In this document: positions 49,060-57,827 of the stretch, piece by piece
Numbering within the stretch: the first letter of the stretch is position 1
How the letters are laid out: every line of letters starts with the position of its first letter
Assembly (NCBI RefSeq): GCF_016743775.1
Contig: NZ_JAEQMY010000023.1
Coordinates: 1 to 64,000, forward strand
Source of the DNA: Microvirga aerilata
GTDB lineage: Bacteria; Pseudomonadota; Alphaproteobacteria; Rhizobiales; Beijerinckiaceae
DNA length: 64,000 nucleotides
Direction of reading: 5' to 3'
Made by a program: the position numbers and the translations under genes
Notes under the pieces: generated by a model
What the model saw: only the letters and a program-made list of their open reading frames with translations
What the model was told of the DNA's origin: nothing
The model's database searches: none

Positions 49060-49240
49060 GCGCCCGCTGCCGCAAGGTTTTATGGCTTACATCAATCCCG
49101 CGGGTGGCCAGAATCTCCTCCAACGCCCGGAGGCTGAGCGGGAGCCGAAAGTACAGCCAGACAGCATGGCTGATCGCCTCGGCCGCGAAGGGGTGGCGGG
49201 CGTAGCGGGAATGACGAATCGGGTTTATCCCTCATGTATG
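49060..49240 (-). pseudogene. IS6-like transposase, N-terminal fragment
   Basis: Read on the minus strand, the frame gives RYARHPFAAEAISHAVWLYF then RLPLSLRALEEILATRGIDV and SHKTLRQRALRFG. This matches the N-terminal helix-turn-helix region of IS6/IS26-type transposases (RFPxEIIxxAVWLYFRFxLS). The DDE domain is absent: the frame ends at the stop of the pdxA2 gene. It is a dead scrap at a module boundary. Confidence 0.6.
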
Positions 49241-49312
49241 GCTCTCGGTGGCCGCCACCGCGTTAACCTGACAATACCCTGTCGGGGCCGCGAGGAATGG
49301 CCAATGAGGGAC

Positions 49313-50509
49313 TTATGAGAAGAAGGCACGGTCATCTTCGGACAGGTATTCCTTCGCCCGTTCAGGGATGAGCTCGACTCCCATGCCGGGCCGGTCGTGA
49401 ACCTCGATCATGCCGTTCTGGACGATTGGGTTGGGGAGCCCTTCCACGATTTCGCTCCACCATGGCGGATCCGCGGTTGTGTACTCGAAGGCGATGAAGT
49501 TGCTGGGTAGCGTTGCGCTCACCTGGATCAAGGCCGCGAGACCCAGAAGGCCGTTCGCGATGCCATGAGGGGCGATCGTGATGCCATGCAGGTCGGCGAA
49601 TTCGGCGATCCATTTCAGTTCGGCAATGCCCCCGACATCGGCGGGGTCTGGCCCAATCACATGCACAGCATGGGTTTCGATGAGTTCCTTGAAGTTCTGC
49701 CGCAGATAGATCTGCTCCCCTGTGTGTATCGGGGTGATGGAGGCGCGGGTCAGCTCGCGGTAGACGCCCGCATTGACCCAGGGCGTATAGTCACCCGATA
49801 GTACGTCTTCGATCCAGAGGAGGTTGAATGGCTCGAGCATTCTGGCGAGCCGAAGGGCATCACCAAGCATCCAGCCCGGGCCGCAATCGAGCGCCAAGCC
49901 CACGTTGTTTCCCGTCACCTCCTTCATGGCAGCGACGCAGTCCACCAAGTGGCGGAGACCTTTCTCCGTCACAGGTCCGCGGTCGAGAGCGCCATGGAAA
50001 GGGCTGACGTTTGGTTCACCGTAATAGAAGTCCGGTACTTCCCGCTTCATCGAGGAGTGAAAGCCGATCGGCTGCTTGAAAATGGTGAACCCCTCGGGGA
50101 GCGCCATCATCTTGCGCATATCGTCCGCATAATCTTCTGGTCTGTGGCCCGCGAGAGGGAAGCGGATCGAGCCATTGTAGACACGCACCTTGTCGCGGAC
50201 CTTGCCGCCGAGCAGCTTGTGAACAGGCAGGCCCGCGGCCTTGCCAGCCAAGTCCCACAGAGCCATCTCGACGGCGCTGACCGCTGCCCCCCATGGCTTG
50301 AACCCCCCACGCTGCCTGATCTTGAGCATGACCCGCTCGACGAGGGTGGGATCCTCGCCAATCAGCGCCTCGCGCAGGGCAAGGATGTGCGGCTTCAGGT
50401 AATGTTTCCATGTCTCGGCCTGGGCATAGCCCGAGATACCTTCGTCCGTAACGATCCGCACGACTGGGCTCTTGCCAATGATGGCGCACTTGAGATCGAC
50501 GATCTTCAT
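49313..50509 (-). CDS. Enolase-superfamily sugar-acid dehydratase-like protein
   Basis: A 398-residue mandelate racemase-type protein. Metal ligands are D208 (LALDCGPGW), E234 (WIEDV) and the Glu of TGEQ near 260; H315 lies in APHGIANG. The lysine-bearing strand is replaced by FTIFKQPIGFHSS near 148-160, with an insert (MKREVPDFYYGEPN) unusual for the family. The start at 50509 has GGAG upstream and the family's opening KIVDLKCAIIG. The IclR gene sits 16 bases upstream on the same strand, so the two are co-transcribed. The substrate is unknown. Confidence 0.83.
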   Translation of the reverse strand: MKIVDLKCAIIGKSPVVRIVTDEGISGYAQAETWKHYLKPHILALREALIGEDPTLVERVMLKIRQRGGFKPWGAAVSAVEMALWDLAGKAAGLPVHKLLGGKVRDKVRVYNGSIRFPLAGHRPEDYADDMRKMMALPEGFTIFKQPIGFHSSMKREVPDFYYGEPNVSPFHGALDRGPVTEKGLRHLVDCVAAMKEVTGNNVGLALDCGPGWMLGDALRLARMLEPFNLLWIEDVLSGDYTPWVNAGVYRELTRASITPIHTGEQIYLRQNFKELIETHAVHVIGPDPADVGGIAELKWIAEFADLHGITIAPHGIANGLLGLAALIQVSATLPSNFIAFEYTTADPPWWSEIVEGLPNPIVQNGMIEVHDRPGMGVELIPERAKEYLSEDDRAFFS

Positions 50510-50525
50510 TCCCTTCTCCTCCGGG

Positions 50526-51311
50526 CTAGGTCGGCATCGCATCCGAAATGGCACGCCCGGTATCGATGGCGGCCATGCGAATCTCTTCCATCCGGCTCGA
50601 ATCCGCACCCGCCAGGAAGGGCACGCTGACGGCAGCCGCCAGCCTACCGGTCTTGAAAAAGACTGGAGCCGCGAAGGCATGAATGCTGGGGGCGCTCTCA
50701 CCTTTGTCCTGTGCCCAGCCAAGACGCTTGATCCGCGCCAACTCAGCGCGAAAACGCTTCGGATTGGTGATAGTCCTGCCGGTATAGGTGGGGAGCGGAT
50801 CGGCCAACCACTGGTCCAGGTCCTGCGGCTCGACATATGACAGCAGAAGCTTGCTGGCCGCACTCGCGTGGGTTGGCATGCGCTGGCCCGGCTTCACTGT
50901 CAGCGCGTACTCCCGCCGCCCTTGCGAGGCGGCGACCACGACGATCCCTTCTTCGTCGATGACGCTCAGCTTGACGCCCTCGCCGAGGTCAGCCGAGAGC
51001 CTGTCCAAAAAAGGCTGGCTGAACGCCGCGATATCGAAATCGCTCGCCCGGGACGCAACGTGAGACGCCAGGGTCAATAGCCTGCGGCCGAGACTGTACG
51101 CCCCTACCTTGTCCCGATGCACCATGTCATGGCGTTGCAGGGTGTTGAGAATGCGGTAGACGGCTGTTCGGGGCAGATTGAGAAGATCGGTCAGATCCCG
51201 GATCGTCAGGCCGGTGCTGTTGCCGTGCTCAAGGGCCTCCAGAACCTCCATCATGCGATCAATAGCAGGGATCGTATGTCTGTTTTCTGTGTCCTGCGCG
51301 ATTTCGCTCAT
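50526..51311 (-). CDS. IclR family transcriptional regulator
   Basis: A 261-residue regulator: winged helix at about 15-75 (IDRMMEVLEALEHGNSTGLT, LPRTAVYRILNTLQRHDMV) and the IclR effector domain, with LSVIDEEGIVVVAASQG near 118 and PTHASAASKLLLSYV near 147. It is divergent from the VOC/dehydratase genes. A 14-bp near-palindrome in the divergent region (51377-51390) is repeated in reverse orientation before the sugar importer at 54650, so its regulon probably covers both units. Confidence 0.9.
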   Translation of the reverse strand: MSEIAQDTENRHTIPAIDRMMEVLEALEHGNSTGLTIRDLTDLLNLPRTAVYRILNTLQRHDMVHRDKVGAYSLGRRLLTLASHVASRASDFDIAAFSQPFLDRLSADLGEGVKLSVIDEEGIVVVAASQGRREYALTVKPGQRMPTHASAASKLLLSYVEPQDLDQWLADPLPTYTGRTITNPKRFRAELARIKRLGWAQDKGESAPSIHAFAAPVFFKTGRLAAAVSVPFLAGADSSRMEEIRMAAIDTGRAISDAMPT

Positions 51312-51329
51312 CGTTCTTCCGGTTCGCTA

Positions 51330-51390
51330 TTGACAAGTATTTGTCGACCGGTACCATAAATAAATGAACAGCAAAAGTTCATATTTGAAC
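51330..51390 (+). promoter_or_regulatory. Promoter and IclR-type operator, copy 1
   Basis: TTGACA at 51330-51335 and TACCAT at 51352-51357 (spacing 16) form a plausible promoter. Downstream at 51377-51390 is GTTCATATTTGAAC, with GTTCA/TGAAC arms. The reverse complement of this 14-mer occurs exactly at 54650-54663. An operator just past the transcription start would block transcription. Confidence 0.6.
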
Positions 51391-51498
51391 AAATTGCCGG
51401 ACGGACGGACTCATGAGGGAGGACGCGGACATGAGGCTTGAGAGCGGAGCCGCACTTAGGATCCGAGTGCGAGGCATGCTGGCCGGGTTGGTGCTGTC

Positions 51499-51930
51499 AT
51501 GCTGACGGTGTCGTCAATCGCCCATGTCGCCATCCGTGTGAAGGACATCGCGCGCACGCTTGATTTCTACACGAACAAGCTCGGATTCACGGAAATGATG
51601 CACCTAGACCGCGATGGGCGGTTGTGGCTCGTCTACCTTCGAATAACGGACGACCAGTTCTTGGAAGTTTTCCCGGAGGGCGAGGGCGAACGTGCCGCGG
51701 AGCGCGAGGCTGTCGGCTATAACCACATGTGCCTGTCCGTTCCCGACATCGATCAGACGATGCGTGAACTCGAGGCAAGTGGCGTTCCGTTGATCCGTCC
51801 TAAGACCATGGGAGCCGACGGTAACTGGCAGGCCTGGATCGAGGACCCTGACGGCCACCGGATCGAACTCATGCAGATGGGGCTGGACAGCATGCAGGCG
51901 GCAGCCATCCAGCGGCTGAAGCAGGCATAG
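51499..51930 (+). CDS. VOC family (glyoxalase-like) metalloprotein
   Basis: A 143-residue protein with two beta-alpha-beta-beta-beta modules. Metal ligands expected of the vicinal oxygen chelate fold are visible: His in IAHVAIRV (residue 9), Glu in QFLEVFPEG (near 54), His in YNHMCLSV (near 76) and Glu in HRIELMQ (near 122). Members include lactoylglutathione lyases, dioxygenases and epimerases; in this operon an isomerase or lyase acting on a sugar-acid intermediate is plausible. It is the first gene after the IclR-controlled promoter. Confidence 0.82.
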   Translation: MLTVSSIAHVAIRVKDIARTLDFYTNKLGFTEMMHLDRDGRLWLVYLRITDDQFLEVFPEGEGERAAEREAVGYNHMCLSVPDIDQTMRELEASGVPLIRPKTMGADGNWQAWIEDPDGHRIELMQMGLDSMQAAAIQRLKQA

Positions 51931-52116
51931 GGCATCTCGGCCAACGTCGCCCACCGTGTGGCTTGAGGGGCATTTCTCCTGCTCCTCGGCTGACCGTCCT
52001 TTGGGACATCATGTGGCGGGCTGATCGGTTCGGATCAGCCCACGAAACGTCTCTGCAGAGCACATTCGTAAGTGGCACCAGGAAACGCGCGGCTGATCGG
52101 CCTGGAGGGAGCTTAG

Positions 52117-53277
52117 ATGAAAATTGTGGCACAGAAGGTGTTCGTCGCAAATGCCTCGCGCACGAATTTCGTGTTCGTTAAGCTCTATACTGATGAAGGC
52201 ATTGAGGGGATCGGGGAGGCCACATTAGAGTGGAAGACCAAGACCGTTGTTGCCGCTCTGGAGGAACTGGAACGCGTCCTTGTGGGGCGCGATCCGTTTG
52301 CGGTGGACGCCATCATTGAGCAACTCCACCGCGACAGCTACTGGCGCACAGGCGCGGTCTTCCGCACGGCTTTGGGGGCGATCGAGGCGGCTCTTCTGGA
52401 TATCAAGGGAAAAGCTCTCGACGTACCGGTCTTTGAGCTTCTTGGAGGCAAGTTCCGGGATCGGGTGGCGTGCTATGCGAACCACTGGTTCTTCGGCTCG
52501 GAGACGCCCGAGCAGTACGCCGCCAACGCCCGCAATGCCATTGCCATGGGATATCGGGCCCTGAAGTGGGACCCCTTCGGGGCCGCCGATTTGGAAATGG
52601 ACCGGCAGCAGCGCCGGACGACGATCGAGATCGTGGAGGCGGTGCGCGATGCTGTCGGGCCTGATGTTAACCTGATGCTCGACGTTCATGGGCGGCTGAA
52701 CGTCCCCACGGCAATCGCCATGTGCAAGGCTCTCGAACGTTATGATCTGACTTGGATCGAGGAGCCGACTCCACCTGAAAGCATCGATGCGCTGGCGGAA
52801 GTCCGTGCAAGCAGCCCGATTCCAATTGCGGCCGGCGAGCGCTGGTTCGAACCTTCCCGGTTCATTGAGGCCCTGAACAAGAAAGCTGTCGACATCCTTC
52901 AGCCTGATGTCTCCCATGTCGGCGGCCTTGGCGAGACGAAACGGATCGCTCATCTGGCGCACAGCCATCTGATCCCGGTTGCGCCACATAACCCGGTGGG
53001 ACCTGTGATGAATGCCATGACGCTCCACACGTCGGCCGCCATCCCGAACTTCTCGGTCTTTGAGACAGTCTCCGTAGATGTTCCATGGCGCAAGGAGCTG
53101 GTGCGTGAGACCCTGCAGTTCGAGGATGGATACATCCTCGCGCCCACGGCTCCGGGCCTTGGTGTCGAGCTGATCGAGGAGGCGTGCGCGCGGTTTCCAT
53201 ATGAAGACCATGACGTACCGCTGTTCGATGGGACCATCAACACGCGGGGAATTGCCACCGGTGCAAAGACGTTTTGA
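52117..53277 (+). CDS. Galactonate/gluconate dehydratase-like enolase-superfamily enzyme
   Basis: A 386-residue enzyme of the mandelate racemase subgroup, with the pattern of aldonate dehydratases: K150-W-D152, D189-V-H191 (metal Asp and acid/base His), E215 in WIEEP, E241 in AGERW, and H291 in APHNPVGP. These follow the DgoD-like/GlcD-like dehydratases that turn aldonates into 2-keto-3-deoxy acids. A GGAGGGA site lies 7 bases before ATG. It is likely the central dehydration step of this module; sugar specificity cannot be told. Confidence 0.88.
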   Translation: MKIVAQKVFVANASRTNFVFVKLYTDEGIEGIGEATLEWKTKTVVAALEELERVLVGRDPFAVDAIIEQLHRDSYWRTGAVFRTALGAIEAALLDIKGKALDVPVFELLGGKFRDRVACYANHWFFGSETPEQYAANARNAIAMGYRALKWDPFGAADLEMDRQQRRTTIEIVEAVRDAVGPDVNLMLDVHGRLNVPTAIAMCKALERYDLTWIEEPTPPESIDALAEVRASSPIPIAAGERWFEPSRFIEALNKKAVDILQPDVSHVGGLGETKRIAHLAHSHLIPVAPHNPVGPVMNAMTLHTSAAIPNFSVFETVSVDVPWRKELVRETLQFEDGYILAPTAPGLGVELIEEACARFPYEDHDVPLFDGTINTRGIATGAKTF

Positions 53278-53337
53278 GGATAGAGACTTCTAAAAGGCCT
53301 GGGCTGTTGATGAACCGGTAAGCCTCTGGGGGTGGTG

Positions 53338-54513
53338 ATGAGTGAGAGGTTGCTGATAAAGAACGGGCGCCTTCTCGATCCCTCTTCCCGGCGCGATGAG
53401 ATCGTGGATGTCGCGATAGCGGACGGCAGGATAGTAGGTCTCGCTCCCCATATCGACGCCAGCGGACACCACGTTGTCGACGCGACTGGCGCTCTCGTCG
53501 TGCCGGGCTTGGTCGATATGCATACCCATGCCTATTGGGGCGGCACTTTGCTCGGCGTAAATGCAGACAAGATCGGCCCCCTTAGCGGCGTAACAACATG
53601 GGTCGACTGCGGCTCTTGCGGAGCGGCAACCTTCGAAGGGTTCTTCCACCACGTGATCAAGCTGAGCCGGTTGCGGATCATCCCCTTCGTCAACCTGTCT
53701 TACATTGGCCTCACACAGGCAGGGAACTTGAGCATCGATGTTGGGGAGCTATACGATTGGCGGTTCGCCGATCTTCGTGCGCTGCGCCGCATCAAGGCGG
53801 AATTCGGGTCCGTGATAGCCGGAGTGAAGCTGAGGGCAAGCAACAATGCCTGCGGCGCGAACGGCCCTATCGTGCTGCCGCTTGCGCGCGAGGCGGCGGA
53901 TATCCTTGAAGTGCCGCTAATAATTCATGTCGGAACCGCTCCGCCCAGAATAGACGAGGTGCTCCCTTATCTCAAGGAGGGCGATATTCTGACCCATATC
54001 TACAATCCATCGATCGGTGGCTGCGTTCTCGACGAGCGCATGCGCTTGCGACCGTCCGTTCGCGAGGCTATTGCCCGTGGCGTCAAGATGGATGTGGGAC
54101 ATGGTGGCGCAAGCTTCTCATTCGAGATTGCAAAGGCGGCCATCGACCAGGGTTTGCTGCCGGATGCTATAAGCACGGATATTCATGCACACAACATCGA
54201 CGGGGTGGTCATTGATCTCCCGCATGTCATGGCCAAGTTCATGGCGCTTGGCTTTTCCCTGGAGCAAGTGCTCAGGCTTACGACCTGCTCTCCGGCTGAC
54301 ATTCTCAACCGGCCAGATCTTGGCAGGATCGAGCTTGGAGGGGAGGCGGATCTGGCCGTGTTCCACGTCCGGCATGATCCCGTCCGGCTCTACGACTCTC
54401 TCGGTGCAAGCAGGGAAGCGGCAACCACATTGGAGTGCAGGCTGACGCTGTGCAAGGGGCAAGTCGTCAACACGTTCGAAGATGGGCGAACCGAAGGCCG
54501 GACATACTCATGA
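53338..54513 (+). CDS. Amidohydrolase/deacetylase family protein
   Basis: A 391-residue metal-dependent hydrolase of the amidohydrolase superfamily, close to the group annotated as amidohydrolase/deacetylase. The HTH pair is in VDMHTHAYWGG near residue 60, a carboxylated-Lys candidate in IAGVKLRAS near 164, a His in PLIIHVG near 198 and in LTHIYNP near 220, DVGHGGASF near 246 and the final Asp in STDIHAHN near 280. It may hydrolyse a lactone, N-acetyl or amide derivative entering the pathway. GTG codons at 53332 and 53335 are alternative starts. Confidence 0.83.
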   Translation: MSERLLIKNGRLLDPSSRRDEIVDVAIADGRIVGLAPHIDASGHHVVDATGALVVPGLVDMHTHAYWGGTLLGVNADKIGPLSGVTTWVDCGSCGAATFEGFFHHVIKLSRLRIIPFVNLSYIGLTQAGNLSIDVGELYDWRFADLRALRRIKAEFGSVIAGVKLRASNNACGANGPIVLPLAREAADILEVPLIIHVGTAPPRIDEVLPYLKEGDILTHIYNPSIGGCVLDERMRLRPSVREAIARGVKMDVGHGGASFSFEIAKAAIDQGLLPDAISTDIHAHNIDGVVIDLPHVMAKFMALGFSLEQVLRLTTCSPADILNRPDLGRIELGGEADLAVFHVRHDPVRLYDSLGASREAATTLECRLTLCKGQVVNTFEDGRTEGRTYS

Positions 54514-54598
54514 GCGCAGAGCCGGGCTCGGCTCCTTTGTGCTTGTCGGTATCATTGAACTCTCTGAGCGCATCAGCGAAGTAATTCCAGATAGTCGG

Positions 54599-54663
54599 TT
54601 GACATCAATTATATTTCATCGATAACTTTTATTGAAATGAATTGGCATAGTTCAAATATGAAC
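54599..54663 (+). promoter_or_regulatory. Promoter and IclR-type operator, copy 2
   Basis: TTGACA (54599-54604) and GATAAC (54621-54626, spacing 16) form a promoter-like pair in an AT-rich stretch. At 54650-54663 lies GTTCAAATATGAAC, the exact reverse complement of the site at 51377-51390, again about 50 bases beyond the -35. Confidence 0.6.
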
Positions 54664-54750
54664 AGTAAAAACGCCGATCAACTGAACGACTCAGGTCGTC
54701 ACCGCATCCGCAGAATGATGCAAGGTCGGCTCCTAAAGGGAGGAATGAGA

Positions 54751-55968
54751 ATGACGAGATCAAAGCGTTCCATTGTTGTTCTAGCAGCTTCCATGCTGGC
54801 GCTCTCGGCTGGCAGCTGCCTTGCCGGCGACGTGGTGTGGTGGACGCCCAATTGGGGTGAGGCGCGGGCCCGCGACCTGGCCGAAAAGTTCATGAAGGCG
54901 AACCCGGATACCAAGATCAAGATCGAGGTGACAACGTCAGACGGGTTGCCACAGCGCGTCCTGACCACGCTGCAATCGGGTGCTGCGCCGGACATCATCG
55001 AGGTGCAGCACGGGTGGGTGAACGGCTATGCCCAGAACAACCTCGTCATACCGCTCGATGACACGCTGCAGGACCGCAGCGATTATGTTCCCGCCGCGCT
55101 TGATTACGTCACCTGGAATGGGAAGCTCTGGGCAATCCCCTACCGCATCGAAACGCTCGCGGTGGTCTACAACAAAGGCCACTTTAAGGAGGCGGGGCTC
55201 GACCCTGAGAAGCCGCCGCAGACCTGGGACGAGTTCGTGAAGGCCGCGACAGCCCTGACCCGTGAGGGACGGTTCGGCTTTGCGATCACGGGCGGAGGCG
55301 AGGTCGGCAACACGATCTTCCGGTCACTGCCTTTCATTTGGATGAATGGCGCAGACATCATCTCGAAGGATGCCAAGACGGCTCTCGTCAACAAGCCCGA
55401 GGCTGTGGAAGCGGTGAAGTTCTATACGGACTTCTACAAGAAAAAGATTTCTCCGACATCGACACTGGAGAACGATGGCATTGCCAATCGACGCCTCTTC
55501 ATTGCTGAGAAGGTTTCCATGTACCAGGCCGGTCAATTCGACCTTGCCTCGATCAAAAAGGAAAATCCAAAGATCGACATCGGCGTGATGCAAATTCCCC
55601 ATCCGAGCGGCAAGGATACGGCAGCCATTCTGGGCGGCTGGAGCTTCATCGTCCCGAAGAGCGCTAAAAATCCGGCAGAAGCTAAGAAGTTCATGCAGTT
55701 CCTGAACACGTCGGAGAACCAGGGCTATTTCACGGATACGTTCCCGGCTCGAATTTCGTCGATGAAGCTGCCTCGCTTTGATGATCCGATCCTTGCAGGA
55801 TTCAAGGCAATGCTGCCTTATGGACGCCCTGCACCAAGCCATAAAAATTGGGTCCAGATCACGCAGGCCTACTTCAGCAACATCCAAGGCATCATGCTCG
55901 GCAACGAGGAGCCGCAGGAGGCAATGGACAACGCGGCCGACGATATTCAGTCCCTGCTCGGCGACTAA
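54751..55968 (+). CDS. Sugar ABC transporter substrate-binding protein, family 1
   Basis: A 405-residue MalE-type binding protein. The basic start (RMTRSKRS just before or at the start) leads into a signal peptide ending GSCLAG, which may be a lipobox-like site. Lobe motifs include VVWWTPNWGEARARDLAEKF near 26, PDIIEVQHGWVNGYAQNNLV near 81 and AIPYRIETLAVVYNKGHFKEAGLDP near 125. ATG 54751 is preferred because AGGGAGGA lies eight bases upstream. It is the first gene of the second IclR-linked unit. Confidence 0.92.
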   Translation: MTRSKRSIVVLAASMLALSAGSCLAGDVVWWTPNWGEARARDLAEKFMKANPDTKIKIEVTTSDGLPQRVLTTLQSGAAPDIIEVQHGWVNGYAQNNLVIPLDDTLQDRSDYVPAALDYVTWNGKLWAIPYRIETLAVVYNKGHFKEAGLDPEKPPQTWDEFVKAATALTREGRFGFAITGGGEVGNTIFRSLPFIWMNGADIISKDAKTALVNKPEAVEAVKFYTDFYKKKISPTSTLENDGIANRRLFIAEKVSMYQAGQFDLASIKKENPKIDIGVMQIPHPSGKDTAAILGGWSFIVPKSAKNPAEAKKFMQFLNTSENQGYFTDTFPARISSMKLPRFDDPILAGFKAMLPYGRPAPSHKNWVQITQAYFSNIQGIMLGNEEPQEAMDNAADDIQSLLGD

Positions 55969-55992
55969 TTCCCACGAGCCCGAGCTCCAGGA

Positions 55993-56015
55993 TCCAGCGG
56001 CGTAACGCCGCTGGA
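55993..56015 (+). terminator. Hairpin between binding-protein and permease genes
   Basis: TCCAGCGGCG (55993-56002) pairs perfectly with CGCCGCTGGA (56006-56015) around TAA. The permease starts 30 bases later, so it more likely sets expression ratios than ends transcription. Confidence 0.65.
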
Positions 56016-56045
56016 AACCACTTTCCGCTCTTCGAGGACGGTCAC

Positions 56046-56906
56046 ATGTCTCGTCAATCGACAGGCTATTGGTTTATTCTGCCTGCATTGGTGGTCCTGG
56101 CAATGCTGATTGCGTATCCTGTTGCCTATACAGGTCTGCTCAGTGTAACGGACAGCCAGTCGAATTTCGTCGGCCTCAAGAACTTCGCCACCGTTCTCCG
56201 CTCCCGCGCCACACCCCAGGCTTTCTGGAATACGCTCTATTGGGTCGGCGGCTCCATCGTCTTCCAGGTCCTGCTCGGAACCGCAACGGCAATCCTGCTC
56301 AATCAGCGCTTTCCCGGCCGCTCCGTCATGCGCTCGGTCGCCCTCATTCCCTGGGTCATCCCCAGCATCGTCGCGGCAACCACGTTTGCGTGGATGTTCC
56401 ACACCGAGTTCGGCATCATCAACTACATGATGACCACGTCCGGCCTGATTGAGCAGCCCATCGGGTGGCTTACCAACCGCGACACCGTTATGCCGGTCCT
56501 CATCGCCATCAATGTTTGGAAGCTTTTTCCCTTCGTGGCCATCATGGTGCTGGCCGGCCTCCAGTCGATTCCCAAGGAACTCTATGAGGCTGCCCGTGTC
56601 GACGGTGCCAACTTCTGGGAGGAGGTGCGCTATATCATGCTGCCGCAGGTGCGGCCGGTCCTGGTTGCCGTGACACTGCTTCTGGTGATCTGGGGGCTCA
56701 ACGCCATCACCATCATTTATGCCATCACTCGCGGCGGCCCGGCCAACAGCACCTTGATCACGCCGATCCAAATTTTCCGCATCGCCTTCGAGAACGTGCA
56801 ATTCAATCAAGCCGCCGCCCTGTCCGTGATGTTCTTCGCCGTCGCGATCCTGATTGTGTTCTTCTACATCAAGGCACTCGCCGCAGCCCCGGGAGAGGCG
56901 CGATGA
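56046..56906 (+). CDS. Sugar ABC transporter permease (MalF type)
   Basis: A 286-residue permease with six spans, starting SRQSTGYWFILPALVVLAML. The EAA loop is YEAARVDGANFWEEVRYIMLPQVRP near residues 179-203, typical of CUT1 importers. The start at 56046 follows a GAGGACGG site and lacks the unrelated in-frame sequence further upstream. It couples to the next permease by an ATGA overlap. Confidence 0.92.
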   Translation: MSRQSTGYWFILPALVVLAMLIAYPVAYTGLLSVTDSQSNFVGLKNFATVLRSRATPQAFWNTLYWVGGSIVFQVLLGTATAILLNQRFPGRSVMRSVALIPWVIPSIVAATTFAWMFHTEFGIINYMMTTSGLIEQPIGWLTNRDTVMPVLIAINVWKLFPFVAIMVLAGLQSIPKELYEAARVDGANFWEEVRYIMLPQVRPVLVAVTLLLVIWGLNAITIIYAITRGGPANSTLITPIQIFRIAFENVQFNQAAALSVMFFAVAILIVFFYIKALAAAPGEAR

Positions 56907-57817
56907 CCATGAATGCTCACGTGCTGCCGCCTAAGCAGGCTGCTGCAGCGGAAAACACGTCATCGTCCCGGAAAAAAAGTGCCAAGCTGGAACGGACCGG
57001 ACCTGGCGCTCTCTTCATCGTTGTCGGCTGCATCCTGCTGGTGGTGATCTGCCTCTTTCCTTTCTGGTGGATGAGTCTCTCGTCCATCAAGACCCTGCGC
57101 GAGCTCTATACCATCCCCCCGATCTGGTGGCCAACGGCGCCTACGTTGGACAATTACTACAAGGTTCTGTTTGAGTCGAACATCCCACGTTACTTTCTCA
57201 ACAGTGTGATCATCTCGGTCGGATCCACCGTGCTTGCGCTGTGCCTGGCTGTGTTTGCGTCCTACGGGTTTGCCCGGTTCGACTTCAAAGGCAAGTCGCT
57301 TTTCCAGGCCTTTGTGCTCGTCGGCCAGCTGCTGCCCACCGCAGCCATCATCGTGCCGCTGTTCGTGACGCTGCGTGTGCTGGGGCTGGTGAACACCTAC
57401 TGGGGACTGATTTTAGTCTACATGATCATCACACTGCCGCTCTCGGTATGGATGCTTACCAGCTACTTCAAGGCCCTCCCTGTCGAACTCGACGAGGCGG
57501 CAATCATCGACGGCGCCTCCCGCGTGGGCGTGCTGTTCCGGATCACGATCCCTCTGTCGACGCCTGGAATCGTGGCAGTGGTTGTGTACTCGTTCGTTAC
57601 CACTTGGAACGAGTTCATCTTCGCGCTGTGCTTCGCCAGCGACTCGTCGGTCAAGACGCTGCCGATCGGGCTGGCGGAATTCTCGACGGAGTTCAACACG
57701 GACTGGGGCGCGGTCATGGCGGCATCCGTGGTCATGACGCTGCCGATCGCGCTTTTGTTTATGTCGATGCAGCGACTGTTCGTGGGCGGTCTGACCGCCG
57801 GCGCCACTAAAGGCTGA
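56903..57817 (+). CDS. Sugar ABC transporter permease (MalG type)
   Basis: A 304-residue permease: an N-terminal polar segment of about 35 residues, then six membrane spans with the EAA loop LDEAAIIDGASRVGVLFRITIPLSTPG near residues 196-222. It is coupled to the MalF-type gene and followed 10 bases later by the aldo/keto reductase. Confidence 0.92.
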   Translation: MTMNAHVLPPKQAAAAENTSSSRKKSAKLERTGPGALFIVVGCILLVVICLFPFWWMSLSSIKTLRELYTIPPIWWPTAPTLDNYYKVLFESNIPRYFLNSVIISVGSTVLALCLAVFASYGFARFDFKGKSLFQAFVLVGQLLPTAAIIVPLFVTLRVLGLVNTYWGLILVYMIITLPLSVWMLTSYFKALPVELDEAAIIDGASRVGVLFRITIPLSTPGIVAVVVYSFVTTWNEFIFALCFASDSSVKTLPIGLAEFSTEFNTDWGAVMAASVVMTLPIALLFMSMQRLFVGGLTAGATKG

Positions 57818-57827
57818 GGAGCAGCTC

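Noticed and set aside
52225..53211. A 328-codon minus-strand frame opposite the aldonate dehydratase
   Set aside because: Antisense shadow created by high third-position GC; the plus strand has all catalytic residues.
55965..56810. A 281-codon minus-strand frame opposite the MalF-type permease
   Set aside because: Very rich in charged residues from reading a membrane-protein gene backwards; the plus strand has the EAA loop and spans.
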